Assembly: GCF_015234515.1 (NCBI RefSeq)
Contig: NZ_JADGMY010000023.1
Span: 62,001-126,000 of the forward strand
Reading direction: 5' to 3'
Origin: Cellulomonas sp.
GTDB taxonomy: Bacteria > Actinomycetota > Actinomycetes > Actinomycetales > Cellulomonadaceae
DNA: 64,000 nt
This document shows positions 50,048 through 59,246 of this stretch, in pieces; position 1 is the first letter of the stretch; each line of letters begins with the position of its first letter. Made by a program: the position numbers and the translations under genes. Below the pieces are notes generated by a model. The model did no database searches, had not been told where the DNA came from, and saw nothing but the letters and a program-made list of their open reading frames with translations.

Positions 50048-50566
50048 ATGGACGAAGCGACCGGACGGACCGCCGACGACGGCCCCGACGACCGCCACGT
50101 GCCACCCGACGGCGTCGACGACGCGACGGTCGCCGCGGTGGGCGCGGTGACGGCGGCCTTCGAGGTGGCCGAGCACGCGCGCGGCATGCTCTACGCGTTC
50201 CACCGGCTGATCGGGCGGGCCGACCTCGAGCTGCAGGAGGCGCTCGACGACCTCGAGGCCGCCGGGCACGGCGAGCTGGCCGACCGGGTGCGCGCGGACG
50301 TCGTCGGGCGCAACGTGCTGGCGGGCCGGTGGACGTTCCAGGTCGTCGAGGACTTCGACGACGGGTACCACCGCGCGTTCGCCGACGCGGAGCGCCGGGT
50401 GCGCGACGAGCTGGTCGCCGGACGACGGCACGTGTACGAGGCACGGCTCAAGGAGCGGGAGCGCACGCACGGCCGCCCGGGGCACGAGGCACTGCCGGCC
50501 GACGTGCCGGCAGGCGGCGGGCCACCCGCAGCCGGCACCTCGCCGCCCGTCCCTCCCGCCGTCTGA
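50048..50566 (+). CDS. Hypothetical cytoplasmic protein
   Basis: 172 residues, not recognised. The middle reads as a helical protein: AAVGAVTAAFEVAEHARGML, LIGRADLELQEALDDLEAAG, LADRVRADVVGRNVLAGRWTFQVVEDFDDGYHRAF. The ends are low complexity, with a Pro/Ala-rich tail. There is no signal or membrane span. A similar helical core occurs in many actinobacterial uncharacterised proteins. No clear ribosome site precedes the ATG. Divergent from the APC permease. Confidence 0.7.
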   Translation: MDEATGRTADDGPDDRHVPPDGVDDATVAAVGAVTAAFEVAEHARGMLYAFHRLIGRADLELQEALDDLEAAGHGELADRVRADVVGRNVLAGRWTFQVVEDFDDGYHRAFADAERRVRDELVAGRRHVYEARLKERERTHGRPGHEALPADVPAGGGPPAAGTSPPVPPAV

Positions 50567-50662
50567 GCGCCACCTGACCACAGCCCCTCGCGCGGTGCGC
50601 CGTGCACGCCCACCGGCGAGGCGTCCGGCGACAGGGGGGACGAATAGGGCACGCTGCCCCCC

Positions 50663-51412
50663 GTGACCGACCTCCTGACGTCCGCACGCTCGGTCGGGGT
50701 GCGTCGGCGCAGCCCGCGACGCCACGGCCGGACGCGCACGCGCTGGCACTGGGTGCTCCTGGTCCTCGTGGGTCTCGCCGCCGGGCTCGGTGGGCCGGTG
50801 GTGCTCGACGCCCGCGCCGCGGCGCAGTACCCCGTCACCGCGGCCGACCTCGCGGCGGGACGTGCCGCGCTGGACACGCTCGCGGTCAAGGGCCGCGCGC
50901 CGCGCACGGGGTACGACCGCGACGAGTTCGGCCAGGCGTGGGCCGACGTGGACCGCAACGGCTGCGACACCCGCAACGACGTCCTGCGCCGCGACCTCGT
51001 CGACCTCGTGGCCAAGCCGGGGACGGGCGAGTGCGTCGTCCTGCGCGGCACGCTGGCCGACCCCTACACCGGTGAGAGCATCGCGTTCGAGCGCGGTGAA
51101 CGCTCCTCGGAGGTCCAGATCGACCATGTCGTCGCCCTCGCGGACGCGTGGCAGAAGGGCGCGCAGGGCTGGACGGACGAGAAGCGCAGGCTGTTCGCCA
51201 ACGACCCGGCCAACCTCCTGGCCGTCGACGGCAGCGCCAACCAGAGCAAGGGCGCGGGCGACGCCGCGACCTGGCTGCCGCCGAACAGCGGGTACCGGTG
51301 CGCGTACGCGCTGCGCCAGACGGTCGTGAAGGCGGCCTACGACCTGTGGGTGACGCAGGCGGAGCACGACGCGCTCACGCGCGCGATCGACAGGTGCGTC
51401 GTCGCGGGCTGA
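50663..51412 (+). CDS. Exported HNH-family nuclease (DUF1524-like)
   Basis: 249 residues, GTG start. A basic N-terminus (RRRSPRRHGRTRTRWHW) and one hydrophobic segment (VLLVLVGLAAGLGGPVVL, about 30-48) make a signal peptide or anchor. The extracellular domain has the His-Asn-His-like core: EVQIDHVVALADAWQKGA, FANDPANLLAVDGSANQSKGAGD and WLPPNSGYRCAYALRQTVVKAAY. Secreted proteins of this type are thought to degrade DNA outside the cell for nutrients or competition. Four Cys could form two disulfides. The gene stands alone. Confidence 0.88.
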   Translation: MTDLLTSARSVGVRRRSPRRHGRTRTRWHWVLLVLVGLAAGLGGPVVLDARAAAQYPVTAADLAAGRAALDTLAVKGRAPRTGYDRDEFGQAWADVDRNGCDTRNDVLRRDLVDLVAKPGTGECVVLRGTLADPYTGESIAFERGERSSEVQIDHVVALADAWQKGAQGWTDEKRRLFANDPANLLAVDGSANQSKGAGDAATWLPPNSGYRCAYALRQTVVKAAYDLWVTQAEHDALTRAIDRCVVAG

Positions 51413-51413
51413 G

Positions 51414-52271
51414 TCACGCGCCCTTGCGGGCCTGCAGGTCCTCAGTGGTCCCGGCCACGGCGCCACGGGGTCCGCCCGCACCCCCGAGCCGGCGGGTGAC
51501 GGCACGGGCCGCGAGGACGACGGCGCGCGCGTGCTCCTGCACGGCGGCGGCGGGCATCCGCGCAGCGGGCGCGATCAGCGCCAACGCGCCGACGACGTCA
51601 CCGGTGTGGTCCAGGACGGGGGCGGCGACGGCCCGGGTGTCGGGGTCACGCTCACGGTCGTCGACCGCGAAACCGCGGCGGCGCGTGCGCAGCAGCTCGG
51701 CCCGCAGCTCACCGGGGTCCGTGATCGACCGCGAGGTGGCGGCCCGCAGCCCACCTGCGACGGCCCGCTCGAGCAGCGCGGCACCGGAGACCGACAGGAT
51801 CGCCTTGCCGCTCGCCGAGCAGTGCAGCGGGACGCTCTCGGGGACCCGGGTCGCGACGCGCCCGCCGCTGCCGGGGGCCGCGCGGTGCCCCGCGATGCGG
51901 ACCTGCAGGCCGTCGGGGACGGCGAGGACCGAGGTGCAGCCGCTCGTGCGGGCGAGCTCGTCGAGCGCGCTCGCCGCGACGGCCTCGATCTCGAGGGTGG
52001 ACAGGTAGGCGTGCCCCAGCCGCAGGGCGCCGGGCCCGAGGCGGAAGCGGCCGCTCGTGGTGTCGCGGCGCAGCAGCTCGGTCTCGAGCAGCGGTGCGGC
52101 CAGGCGCAGCACGGTGGACTTGTGGACGCCGAGCCGACGGCCGATCTCCGCGGCTGTCAGACCGGAGGGGTCGGTCTCCAGCGCACAGACGTCGAGCAGG
52201 GCGAGTGCCCGGCGCAGGGAAAGCGATTCGTTGCGGCCCGGTCGTGGTTCGACATCGGGTGTAGTGCTCAC
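51414..52271 (-). CDS. IclR-family transcriptional regulator
   Basis: 285 residues from the GTG at 52271. The winged HTH covers about 20-80 (LSLRRALALLDVCALE, GLTAAEIGRRLGVHKSTVLRL). The effector domain follows with SGCTSVLAVPDGLQVRIAGH, PLHCSASGKAILS and RRRGFAVDDRERDPDTRAVAAPV, all standard IclR motifs. Family members sense small acids, aromatics or sugars. No catabolic gene lies next to it, so the target is elsewhere; a GTGCAC inverted repeat upstream may allow autoregulation. The start is less certain because no strong ribosome site is seen; an upstream ATG is possible. Confidence 0.88.
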   Translation of the reverse strand: MSTTPDVEPRPGRNESLSLRRALALLDVCALETDPSGLTAAEIGRRLGVHKSTVLRLAAPLLETELLRRDTTSGRFRLGPGALRLGHAYLSTLEIEAVAASALDELARTSGCTSVLAVPDGLQVRIAGHRAAPGSGGRVATRVPESVPLHCSASGKAILSVSGAALLERAVAGGLRAATSRSITDPGELRAELLRTRRRGFAVDDRERDPDTRAVAAPVLDHTGDVVGALALIAPAARMPAAAVQEHARAVVLAARAVTRRLGGAGGPRGAVAGTTEDLQARKGA

Positions 52272-52330
52272 CGCTTCACTATCGCAGACCCTGAACGCCT
52301 GTCCGGAAGCCATGGTCCTACAGGTCAGGG

Positions 52331-52355
52331 GTGCACACCGGGGCACACGGTGCAC
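52331..52355. promoter_or_regulatory. GTGCAC-N13-GTGCAC inverted repeat upstream of the IclR gene
   Basis: Two self-complementary GTGCAC hexamers (52331-52336 and 52350-52355) lie 60-84 bases upstream of the IclR start. The spacing of two helical turns between centres suits a dimer or tetramer of a regulator. It could be chance in such G+C-rich DNA. Confidence 0.3.
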
Positions 52356-52379
52356 TTCGTGGCAAGGCGGGTGAGTGAT

Positions 52380-53171
52380 TCAGGACACGGGCCAGGCCGC
52401 CAGCAGCCACGCCCCGCCGACCACGAGCAGCGCGCCGCAGAGCACGAGGAACGCGCCCACCCAGACGATCGCCGGCACGTGCGTGAGACCCGCGAGCAGG
52501 CCCGCGTCGGACTCGTCGCGGCCACCGCGGCGCCGCACGCGCCGACGCTGCAGCTGCATCTCCAGCACCGCGCGCGGCGCCCCGAGCAGGAAGAACCAGG
52601 TGAGCCCGGCCGCGACCACGGTCTGCAGCTGCGCCGGCGCCCACAGCGTCACGACGACGAGCGCCACGCCGCTCACCAGGACCGCCCACAGCCCGTACCA
52701 GTTGCGGATCTGCAGCAGCACGAGCACCACGACCACGAGCAGCAGCCACAGCACACCGAGCGCGTACCCGCGGGACAGCAGCCAGGCGGCGGCGACGCCG
52801 AGCACGGCCGGCCCGGGATACCCCGCCGCGACGGTGGCGATCATGCCGGGGCCGCGGGGCCGCCCGCGCGAGACGGTGAGGCCCGAGGTGTCGGAGTGCA
52901 CGCGGATGCCCGACAGGCGCCGCCCGGCCAGCACCGCGACGCCGGCGTGCGCGGCCTCGTGCACGATCGTCAGGCCGTGCCGCAGCAGGTGCCACACGGA
53001 CGGCACGGTCAGGGCGGCCAGCACCACACCGCCGACCACGAGGACCGTGACGCGCCCCGGCGCGGGCTGCGGAGTCGTGACCTGCTCCCACAGCCCGGCG
53101 AAGCCCTCGCTCCCCGGGGTCGGGACTGCGAGCAGCGTCGCCGTGACGCCCGCCAGGAGGCCCGCGCTCAC
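52380..53171 (-). CDS. M50-like membrane metallopeptidase
   Basis: 263 residues, GTG start overlapping the DUF2993 stop by four bases. Six or more spans. The zinc-binding motif HEAAH lies near residue 71 in LTIVHEAAHAGVAVLAGRRLSGIRVHSDTSGL, which is the actinobacterial M50B-like pattern. The later Asp normally found in NxxPGxxxDG of site-2 proteases is replaced by GYPGPAVLGVAAAWLL, so proteolysis should not be assumed. The tail has a very basic loop (LQRRRVRRRGGRDESD). It is likely an integral membrane protein that handles membrane-embedded substrates. Confidence 0.78.
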   Translation of the reverse strand: MSAGLLAGVTATLLAVPTPGSEGFAGLWEQVTTPQPAPGRVTVLVVGGVVLAALTVPSVWHLLRHGLTIVHEAAHAGVAVLAGRRLSGIRVHSDTSGLTVSRGRPRGPGMIATVAAGYPGPAVLGVAAAWLLSRGYALGVLWLLLVVVVLVLLQIRNWYGLWAVLVSGVALVVVTLWAPAQLQTVVAAGLTWFFLLGAPRAVLEMQLQRRRVRRRGGRDESDAGLLAGLTHVPAIVWVGAFLVLCGALLVVGGAWLLAAWPVS

Positions 53172-53848
53172 GGCAGCGCCCCCAGGTCGACGTCCGTTCC
53201 GGACGCGGTGATCCTGACGCCGTCGGGCACCACGACCGCCTGCTCGAGCACGATGCCGGGCGGCAGGCCCTCGAGGGGGACCTCGATCCCCACGAGCCGC
53301 TCGGCGACGTCACCCGGCAGGTCCTCGAGGCGCAGCGCGCCCGCACCCAGCGAGACGTCCTGCACGTCGACCTGGAGGCGCCCGTCGACCACGCGGGGCA
53401 CGAGCCCCGCGGTGAGCGGGATGCCGAGGACCTCGCCCGACGCGCGGAGCACCTGCCCGTCCACGGCGACGTCCATGCGGACCCGCTGCGCGACGACCTC
53501 GTCGACCGTCGACGTGGGCACCGTCGCCTCGAGCCGCACGGACCCGGCGTGGTACGGCTCGTCGAGGGAGACGTCGGTGGCGTCGACCACGACGTCCGTC
53601 ACCTGGAGCCCGTCGAGCACGACGCCCCGGGCGGACGCGTGCACGTCGTCGAGCGAGCGCGCGAGCAGCTGGGGGAGGAACGGGAAGCCGTCGATCCGCA
53701 CGTCGGGCGCGCCCTCCACCTGGAGGCGCTGCGACAGGAGCACCGCTGCGCTGTCCTCGGCGCTGTCCCGCGCGAACCCGTCGGCGACGTACGCACCGAC
53801 GCCGACGAGACCGAGCGCGACGAGGCCCGCCACCAGTCCCTTGCCCAT
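53168..53848 (-). CDS. DUF2993 / LmeA-like protein
   Basis: 226 residues from the ATG at 53848, with GAGAGAGG upstream. An N-terminal hydrophobic segment (GLVAGLVALGLVGVGAYVADGF) serves as signal or anchor. The rest matches the repeating pattern of DUF2993: LQVEGAPDVRIDGFPFLPQLLARSLDDVHASARGV, VDATDVSLDEP, VDVQDVSLGAGALRL, PPGIVLEQAVVVPDGVRITASG. A mycobacterial relative (LmeA) takes part in lipomannan formation. The pairing with an M50-like gene by overlap is notable. It probably acts on the outer face of the membrane in envelope lipid handling. Confidence 0.83.
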   Translation of the reverse strand: MGKGLVAGLVALGLVGVGAYVADGFARDSAEDSAAVLLSQRLQVEGAPDVRIDGFPFLPQLLARSLDDVHASARGVVLDGLQVTDVVVDATDVSLDEPYHAGSVRLEATVPTSTVDEVVAQRVRMDVAVDGQVLRASGEVLGIPLTAGLVPRVVDGRLQVDVQDVSLGAGALRLEDLPGDVAERLVGIEVPLEGLPPGIVLEQAVVVPDGVRITASGTDVDLGALP

Positions 53849-54007
53849 GCGGTCGCCTCTCTCGTGCCGTGGTCGGGGCCCACCGTAGGGGTCCGAACCG
53901 TGGCGCGGCCACGCGCGGAGCACCACACCGACGCGTCACCCGCTATTCCTGTGGCGTGCGTCACATCGGGTGCCTAGGCTCGTGTCACGTTCGACGGAGG
54001 ACGCGCG

Positions 54008-54421
54008 ATGATCTGGGCTCTCCTCTTCCTCTCGGTGGCACCCACCGTGCTGCTGCTGTCCGTCTGGGCGTTCATCCCGTCCGCGGAGGAGCCGCCGCGG
54101 TGGCGGGCCCGCCTGGCCGAGAGCCTGGAGGCCGTCGCCGACCGGCTGCGGCACCGGGAGGTCGAGCCGTACGACCCGTTCGTGACGCTGCGGGTCCAGC
54201 AGCGGCTCGGGGCGGTCGCGAACCACGTGCGCCGGCTCGAGGGCGACGACCGGACGTTCGCGCGCGCCGAGCGGATCATCGCGTCGCAGCTCGCGTACGA
54301 CCAGCTGCTCGCCGAGGCGTGCGAGCTCGCGGGCGTCGAGGTGCGCCCCGCGGCCAAGGGCGACGCGAAGGAGCGGTTCCGCGAGGAGGTCGAGCTCGCG
54401 GCCCGCGGGTGGACCTGGTGA
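54008..54421 (+). CDS. Hypothetical membrane-anchored protein
   Basis: 137 residues, ATG with GGAGG seven bases upstream. One N-terminal span (WALLFLSVAPTVLLLSVWAFI) is followed by a helical cytoplasmic domain: ARLAESLEAVADRLRHREVEPYDPFVTLRVQQRLGAVANHVRRLE and ASQLAYDQLLAEACELAGV. The last codons lie in the first copy of a 28-base direct duplication that continues past the stop. Family not recognised; similar short proteins are widespread in actinobacteria. Confidence 0.75.
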   Translation: MIWALLFLSVAPTVLLLSVWAFIPSAEEPPRWRARLAESLEAVADRLRHREVEPYDPFVTLRVQQRLGAVANHVRRLEGDDRTFARAERIIASQLAYDQLLAEACELAGVEVRPAAKGDAKERFREEVELAARGWTW

Positions 54422-54454
54422 CGTCCCGCGGCCCGCGGACGGACCTGGTGACGT
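54397..54454. repeat. Tandem 28-base duplication at a gene end
   Basis: 54397-54424 and 54427-54454 are identical except for two adjacent bases (GT versus AC), with a 30-base period. The first copy holds the last codons and the stop of the hypothetical gene. It looks like a recent slippage or repair event. Confidence 0.8.
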
Positions 54455-54463
54455 GAGGGCCCG

Positions 54464-57400
54464 TCAGCCCGCGAGGACCGTCAGGGTGCTCGGTCCCCCG
54501 GGTGTCGGACGGACCTCGATGCGGTCCGCGACGGCCTGCTTCAGCGCCTCGACGTGGGAGACGATGCCGACGACCCGACCGCCGTGCCGCAGGCGGCCGA
54601 GCTCGGCGAGCACCTGGTCGAGGACGTGCGGGTCGAGCGCCCCGAACCCCTCGTCGACGAACAGCGTGCCCAGCTCGACCCCGCCCGCCTCGGCCGTGAC
54701 GACGTCCGCCATGCCCAGCGCGAGGCACAGCGACACGTAGAAGGTCTCGCCGCCGGAGAGCGTGCGCGGGTCACGGGCGCGCTCGGTGCGGTGGTCGACG
54801 ACACGCATCGCCAGGCCGATGGCGCGCGTGCGGACGTCCTCCTTCTCGTCGGACCGCACGAGCTCGTACCGGCCGTCGGACATGACCGCGAGCCGCTCGT
54901 TGGCGGCGGCGACCACGTCCTCGAACCGTCGGCCGAGCACGTACGTCGCGAGCGACAGCGCCTGCGTGTTGTCGCTGCCGGTGCCGGACGCGAGGTTCGC
55001 CATGCGCGTGACGGGACCGGCCGCGGCGACGGCGGCGTCGAGCGCGTCGGCGGCGCGCCGGACACGCGCGGCCCCCTCGGCGGCGGCCTCGGCGCGGGAC
55101 GCCGCGACCTGTGCGCGGCCCTCGGCGTCGGAGGCGGCACGGCGCGCGGCGAGCTCGGCGTCCTGGGCGCCCGCGAGGTCGGTGTCGACGTGCTCGGGCA
55201 GCGCCACGATCTCGGGGTCGGCCAGACCGGCGGCGACCCGGGCCGCATCGGTGGTGTGCGCGAGCACGCGACCCTCGAGGTCACGCACCACGGGGGGCGG
55301 GCACCACGCGTCGCGCGCGGTGTCGTCGTCGAGGCCGTGCTCGGCGAGTGCGTGGTCGAGCTCGTGCCGGCGGCGGCCCGCGTCGGCGGCGATGGTCCGC
55401 TCGGCGTCGAGCGCGTCGAGCAGGTCGGCGGCCTGCCGAGCCCGCTCGTCGAGGGCGGCGTGGCGTGCGGCGACGGTGGGGTGCTCCCCCCGGGCCTCGA
55501 CCACCTCGGCCTCGGCGCGCCCGAGCGCGTCCCGCTCCGTCTCCAGGGTCACCTCCGCGGCACGGACCTGGACCAGCACCTCGTCGCGCAGGAGCTCGCG
55601 GCGGCGCGTCGCGGCGTCGTGCGCGACGATCTCGGCCTCCAGCGCCTCGGCTCGTGCGGCCGCGGCGGCGACGGCAGCGATCTGCGCCTCGGCGTCCCGC
55701 AGGCCGGCAGCGGCGGTCGCGGGGTCGTGGTCACCGGTGCGCGCCGCCAGCCCGTCGACGCGCTCCGCGAGCCCGGCACGCCGGGCCCCGGCCTCGGCGA
55801 GACGCGCCTCTGCGGCGGCCCGGGTCTGCTCCGCCGCCAGCACCTGCTCGGCCGTCACGTGGTCGGCATCGACCCACGCGGGGGCGGGGTGCTCGCACGC
55901 GCCGCACACCGGGCACGGGTCCCCCTCGACGAGCCCGGCGGCGAGCTCACCGGCGAGACCCGCGACGCGCGCGGCGCGCAGGGCGGCCTCGGTGGCGACC
56001 GCCGCCCGGGCGGCACCGGCCGCAGCCGTCACCGCGGTCTGCGCGTCGGCGAGCTCGGCGCGCGCGGCGGTCAGCGCGGCGACGTCCGCGACGAGCGCAC
56101 GCGCCGCGACGCGTGCCGCCTCGGCAGCGTCGGCCCGGCCCGCTCGCACCCGTGCGTCGTCGCGCTCCAGCTCCAGCCCGGCACGCACCGCCGGACGCCC
56201 CGCGAGCCACGCCCCGGCGGCGTCCGCCTCCGTGCGTAGGTCGTCGAGCACCGCGGCGAGCTCCCGGACGGCCCGGCGGCGACCGGCGAGCCCGGCCTCC
56301 AGCTCGACGGTCCGTCGCAGCGCTGCCGCGCCGTCCGCGGCCGCGGCGCGCGCGGCCCGCAGGCGCGGACGCCACGCGTCGAGGATCTCCGCGGCACCGT
56401 CGGGGTCCGCCGCTCCGTCCGCCGCTGCGTCCGGCTCGGCGTCCAGCCTGCGCCCCGGCCCGTGTCCCGACCTGCCGTCGGGCACGGTCAGCAGCCCGGG
56501 GACCGCGCCCTGCGCCGGCAGCAGGTCGACCGGTGCCGTGTCGGCCGCCGCGACGAGCGCCTTCGCCGCCGCCTCGTGGGCCGTCGACGCGTCCTGCCAG
56601 CCCGTGAGCAGCGGACGCACGGCCGCCGCAGCCCGCGCTCGCGCGAGGCGTCGGACGTCGTCCTCGTGCTGCCCCGCCGCCGCCTCGAGCGACGACCGCT
56701 CCGCCAGCAACGCGTCCCGTCGAGCCGCGAGCGCCGCCGTCCCGCGGGCGCGCTCGAGCCCGGTGCGGGCGGCCTCCCACGTCGTGCGTGCGGCTGCGGC
56801 GTCCTGCGCGAGCGCGTCGGCCGCGGCCTCCAGCACCGCCGTGGTCGCGACGACGACCTCCGCGACGCGCTCGGCGACGGGAGCCCCGACGGCGGCCTCG
56901 TCGAGAGCGGCCCGCGTCACCGCCTGCTCGTCGGGCCCCAGCGCGCACGCCCCCAGCAGGTGCGACACCGCCTCACCGAGCCGCGTGCGCGACGCCTCGA
57001 CGGTCCGCGCAGCCTCGGCGCGCAGCGTGGCGAGGCGCTGCTGCATCTGCTCGTAGACCTGCGTGCCGAAGATCTTCTGCAGCAGGACCCGACGCTCCTC
57101 GCCGCCGGCCCGCAGGAACCGCGCGAACTCCCCCTGCGGCAGCACGACCGTCTGGACGAACTGCAGGCGGTCGAGCCCGACGGCGCGCTGCAGCTCGGCA
57201 CCGACCTCGTCGAGCCGGGTCCCCAGCAGCACGCCGACGCCGTCCAGGCCGTCGGGCCCGGCGCTGAGGTCGACGTCCGCGGGCAGCCGCCACGCCTTGA
57301 CGCTCGCCTGGGCGGTCGTGGTGCCGCTTCCGCGGCGCTTGGCCCGCTGGTACGCCGGTGTGCGGCGCACGCGGTAGACGCCGGAGGGCACCTCGAAGAC

Positions 57401-57643
57401 GAGGTCGACGACGCTCTCGACGTCGTCCGCCGCGTACGCCGACCGCAGCCGCTCGTCCGACGCGTCGGCGCCGGCGACCTTGCCGTACAGCGCGAAGACG
57501 ATCGCGTCGATGAGGGTGGACTTGCCCGAGCCGGTGGGGCCCTCCAGCAGGAACAGCCCGGACGACCCGAGGGCGTCGAGGTCCACGGTGTGCCGGTCCG
57601 CGAACGGGCCGATGGCCTGGACGGTCAGGGAGCGCAGGTGCAT
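54464..57643 (-). CDS. sbcC: SbcC nuclease subunit (SMC-like ATPase)
   Basis: 1059 residues. Walker A GPTGSGKSTLID lies near residue 36. Two long Ala/Arg/Glu coiled-coil arms surround the zinc hook CPVCGACEH (about residue 577). The C-terminal half of the ATPase has LSGGETFYVSLCLALGMAD near residue 960 and LFVDEGFGALDPHVL with Walker B near 1000. With SbcD it forms the Rad50/Mre11-type complex that opens DNA hairpins and blocked ends. Its ATG overlaps the SbcD stop by one base (TGATG). Confidence 0.94.
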   Translation of the reverse strand: MHLRSLTVQAIGPFADRHTVDLDALGSSGLFLLEGPTGSGKSTLIDAIVFALYGKVAGADASDERLRSAYAADDVESVVDLVFEVPSGVYRVRRTPAYQRAKRRGSGTTTAQASVKAWRLPADVDLSAGPDGLDGVGVLLGTRLDEVGAELQRAVGLDRLQFVQTVVLPQGEFARFLRAGGEERRVLLQKIFGTQVYEQMQQRLATLRAEAARTVEASRTRLGEAVSHLLGACALGPDEQAVTRAALDEAAVGAPVAERVAEVVVATTAVLEAAADALAQDAAAARTTWEAARTGLERARGTAALAARRDALLAERSSLEAAAGQHEDDVRRLARARAAAAVRPLLTGWQDASTAHEAAAKALVAAADTAPVDLLPAQGAVPGLLTVPDGRSGHGPGRRLDAEPDAAADGAADPDGAAEILDAWRPRLRAARAAAADGAAALRRTVELEAGLAGRRRAVRELAAVLDDLRTEADAAGAWLAGRPAVRAGLELERDDARVRAGRADAAEAARVAARALVADVAALTAARAELADAQTAVTAAAGAARAAVATEAALRAARVAGLAGELAAGLVEGDPCPVCGACEHPAPAWVDADHVTAEQVLAAEQTRAAAEARLAEAGARRAGLAERVDGLAARTGDHDPATAAAGLRDAEAQIAAVAAAAARAEALEAEIVAHDAATRRRELLRDEVLVQVRAAEVTLETERDALGRAEAEVVEARGEHPTVAARHAALDERARQAADLLDALDAERTIAADAGRRRHELDHALAEHGLDDDTARDAWCPPPVVRDLEGRVLAHTTDAARVAAGLADPEIVALPEHVDTDLAGAQDAELAARRAASDAEGRAQVAASRAEAAAEGAARVRRAADALDAAVAAAGPVTRMANLASGTGSDNTQALSLATYVLGRRFEDVVAAANERLAVMSDGRYELVRSDEKEDVRTRAIGLAMRVVDHRTERARDPRTLSGGETFYVSLCLALGMADVVTAEAGGVELGTLFVDEGFGALDPHVLDQVLAELGRLRHGGRVVGIVSHVEALKQAVADRIEVRPTPGGPSTLTVLAG

Positions 57644-58812
57644 CAGGCGCTCCGCTCCGCGGCCGCGACGTGCTCGTGCGCCGCGCGCAGCACCTGCAGC
57701 TCCGCGGCCGTCGGACGGCCGCCGGTCACGTGCGCGACGAAGTCCGCGGCGACCACGACGGGGTCGGCGGCGGCGGTCACGAGGGCCGGGCGCGTGGGAC
57801 CCGCGTCCGGGCGGTCCGGGCGGTGCTGCACGACGAGTGCGTGCGCGAACCGCTGCTTGACGCGTCGGAACAGGTCCGCGGGCCGCACGGCGTCGGTGAT
57901 CGTCACCCGGACCCAGTCGTCCACGTGCGGCTCGCCGGCCGCCGCGAGCAGGTCCTCGAGCGTGCCCGTCACGTCGGCCATGCGGCGCGGGACGGGCGCC
58001 GGCACGAGCGTCGTGGTCGGCTCGGCGCCGGACAGGTCGACCAGCACCGACGACTTGGCGTGGTGCTGCTCGGAGAACGAGTAGGCGAGCGGGGAGCCGG
58101 AGTACCGGAGCACGGTCCCGGCGGGCCCGTTGACCACCTGCGGCCCGTGCAGGTGGCCGAGCGCGACGTAGTCCGTGCCCGCGAACACGTCCGCCGGCAC
58201 GTGGTCGACCCCGCCGACCCGGATGTCGCGCTCCGACTCGCTCGCCCGTCCCCCCACGACGAAGGCGTGCGCGGCGACCACGACACGCGGCCGCTCACCG
58301 CCGGGCCGCGCCGCGACGTCGGCCCGCACCCGCGTCATCGCGGCGCGCGTCACGGCCTCGTGCGAGCGGGCGAGCAGGGTGCGTGCCCCGTCGGCGCCGA
58401 CGGGCGCGAGCTCCGCCCGGCACACGTCGGGGTCGAGGTACGGCAGGCCGTAGACCAGCACACCCGCCACCTCGACCGGCTCCGCCAGCGACGCGACGCG
58501 CGTGCGCAGCCGTACGCGCTCGCGCATGAGCGCCGAGCCGAACCCCAGGCGCGTCGCCGAGTCGTGGTTGCCCGACGTCACGACGACCGTGGTGTGCTCG
58601 GCGAGGCGCGCGAGCGTGTCGGACAGCAGCGTCACCGCCTCGACCGGCGGGATGGCGCGGTCGTACACGTCACCGGCGACGACGACCGCGTCCACCTGCT
58701 CCGTGCGCGCGACGTCAACCAGGTGGTCCAGGTAGGACGCCTGGTGGTCCAGCAGGTCGACCCCGTGCAGGGTCCGGCCCAGGTGCCAGTCCGACGTGTG
58801 CAGCAACCGCAT
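57643..58812 (-). CDS. sbcD: SbcD exonuclease subunit
   Basis: 389 residues. The five calcineurin-like phosphoesterase motifs are present: LLHTSDWHLGR at the start, VVAGDVYDRAIPP near residue 45, TSGNHDSATRLG near 82, VVAAHAFVVGG near 180 and YVALGHLHGPQ near 215. It binds two Mn ions and cleaves DNA under control of SbcC, encoded next. The C-terminal part (EDLLAAAGEPHVDDWVRV) is the capping domain. Transcribed with sbcC. Confidence 0.94.
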   Translation of the reverse strand: MRLLHTSDWHLGRTLHGVDLLDHQASYLDHLVDVARTEQVDAVVVAGDVYDRAIPPVEAVTLLSDTLARLAEHTTVVVTSGNHDSATRLGFGSALMRERVRLRTRVASLAEPVEVAGVLVYGLPYLDPDVCRAELAPVGADGARTLLARSHEAVTRAAMTRVRADVAARPGGERPRVVVAAHAFVVGGRASESERDIRVGGVDHVPADVFAGTDYVALGHLHGPQVVNGPAGTVLRYSGSPLAYSFSEQHHAKSSVLVDLSGAEPTTTLVPAPVPRRMADVTGTLEDLLAAAGEPHVDDWVRVTITDAVRPADLFRRVKQRFAHALVVQHRPDRPDAGPTRPALVTAAADPVVVAADFVAHVTGGRPTAAELQVLRAAHEHVAAAERSA

Positions 58813-58866
58813 GCCCGGACCGTAACCGAGGGTTCCGACATCGCCGCGGTCGCCCCGCGGCGGGCG

Positions 58867-59217
58867 TCAGACGTCGTCGGGGATCGCGCCGCCCAGGCCG
58901 ACCATGTCCAGCAGGTCCCGCAGGACGTGGTTCGGGTCGTGCAACGTCAGCTCGACGCCCGCCTCGGAGGCCGCCAGGTGCAGCTGCAGGACGAACGCCA
59001 CGCCCGACGAGTCGATGAACGTCGCCTGGCTCGCGTCGACGAGCAGCGGCAGGCCGCTCATCAGCGCGATGCCCATGGACGCGGACGCCGACTGGCGCAG
59101 CGACGCGTCGATCTCGCCGACCAGACAGACGACGGCACGTCCCGCGCGGTGCTCGACGCGGATCTCGTGGTCCACCGGCTCCGGGGTGCGCTCGATCGCA
59201 GCAGTCAGCTCGGTCAT
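58867..59217 (-). CDS. STAS-domain anti-sigma-factor antagonist-like protein
   Basis: 116 residues. The STAS fold reads RAVVCLVGEIDASLRQSASA then LPLLVDASQATFIDSSGVAFVLQLH; the Ser-Ser of FIDSSGV is where SpoIIAA-type proteins are phosphorylated by their anti-sigma kinase. Family members release stress sigma factors in partner-switching systems. No anti-sigma kinase or sigma factor gene is nearby. GAGGAG lies 13 bases before the ATG. An 8-bp inverted repeat lies just upstream. Confidence 0.88.
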   Translation of the reverse strand: MTELTAAIERTPEPVDHEIRVEHRAGRAVVCLVGEIDASLRQSASASMGIALMSGLPLLVDASQATFIDSSGVAFVLQLHLAASEAGVELTLHDPNHVLRDLLDMVGLGGAIPDDV

Positions 59218-59246
59218 CGTGGCGTTCGCGCTCCTCGTGCCTCGGG

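Noticed and set aside
54464..58812. Phage or defence origin for the long coiled-coil ATPase
   Set aside because: The zinc hook CPVC, the ABC signature and the adjacent SbcD phosphoesterase identify ordinary SbcCD.
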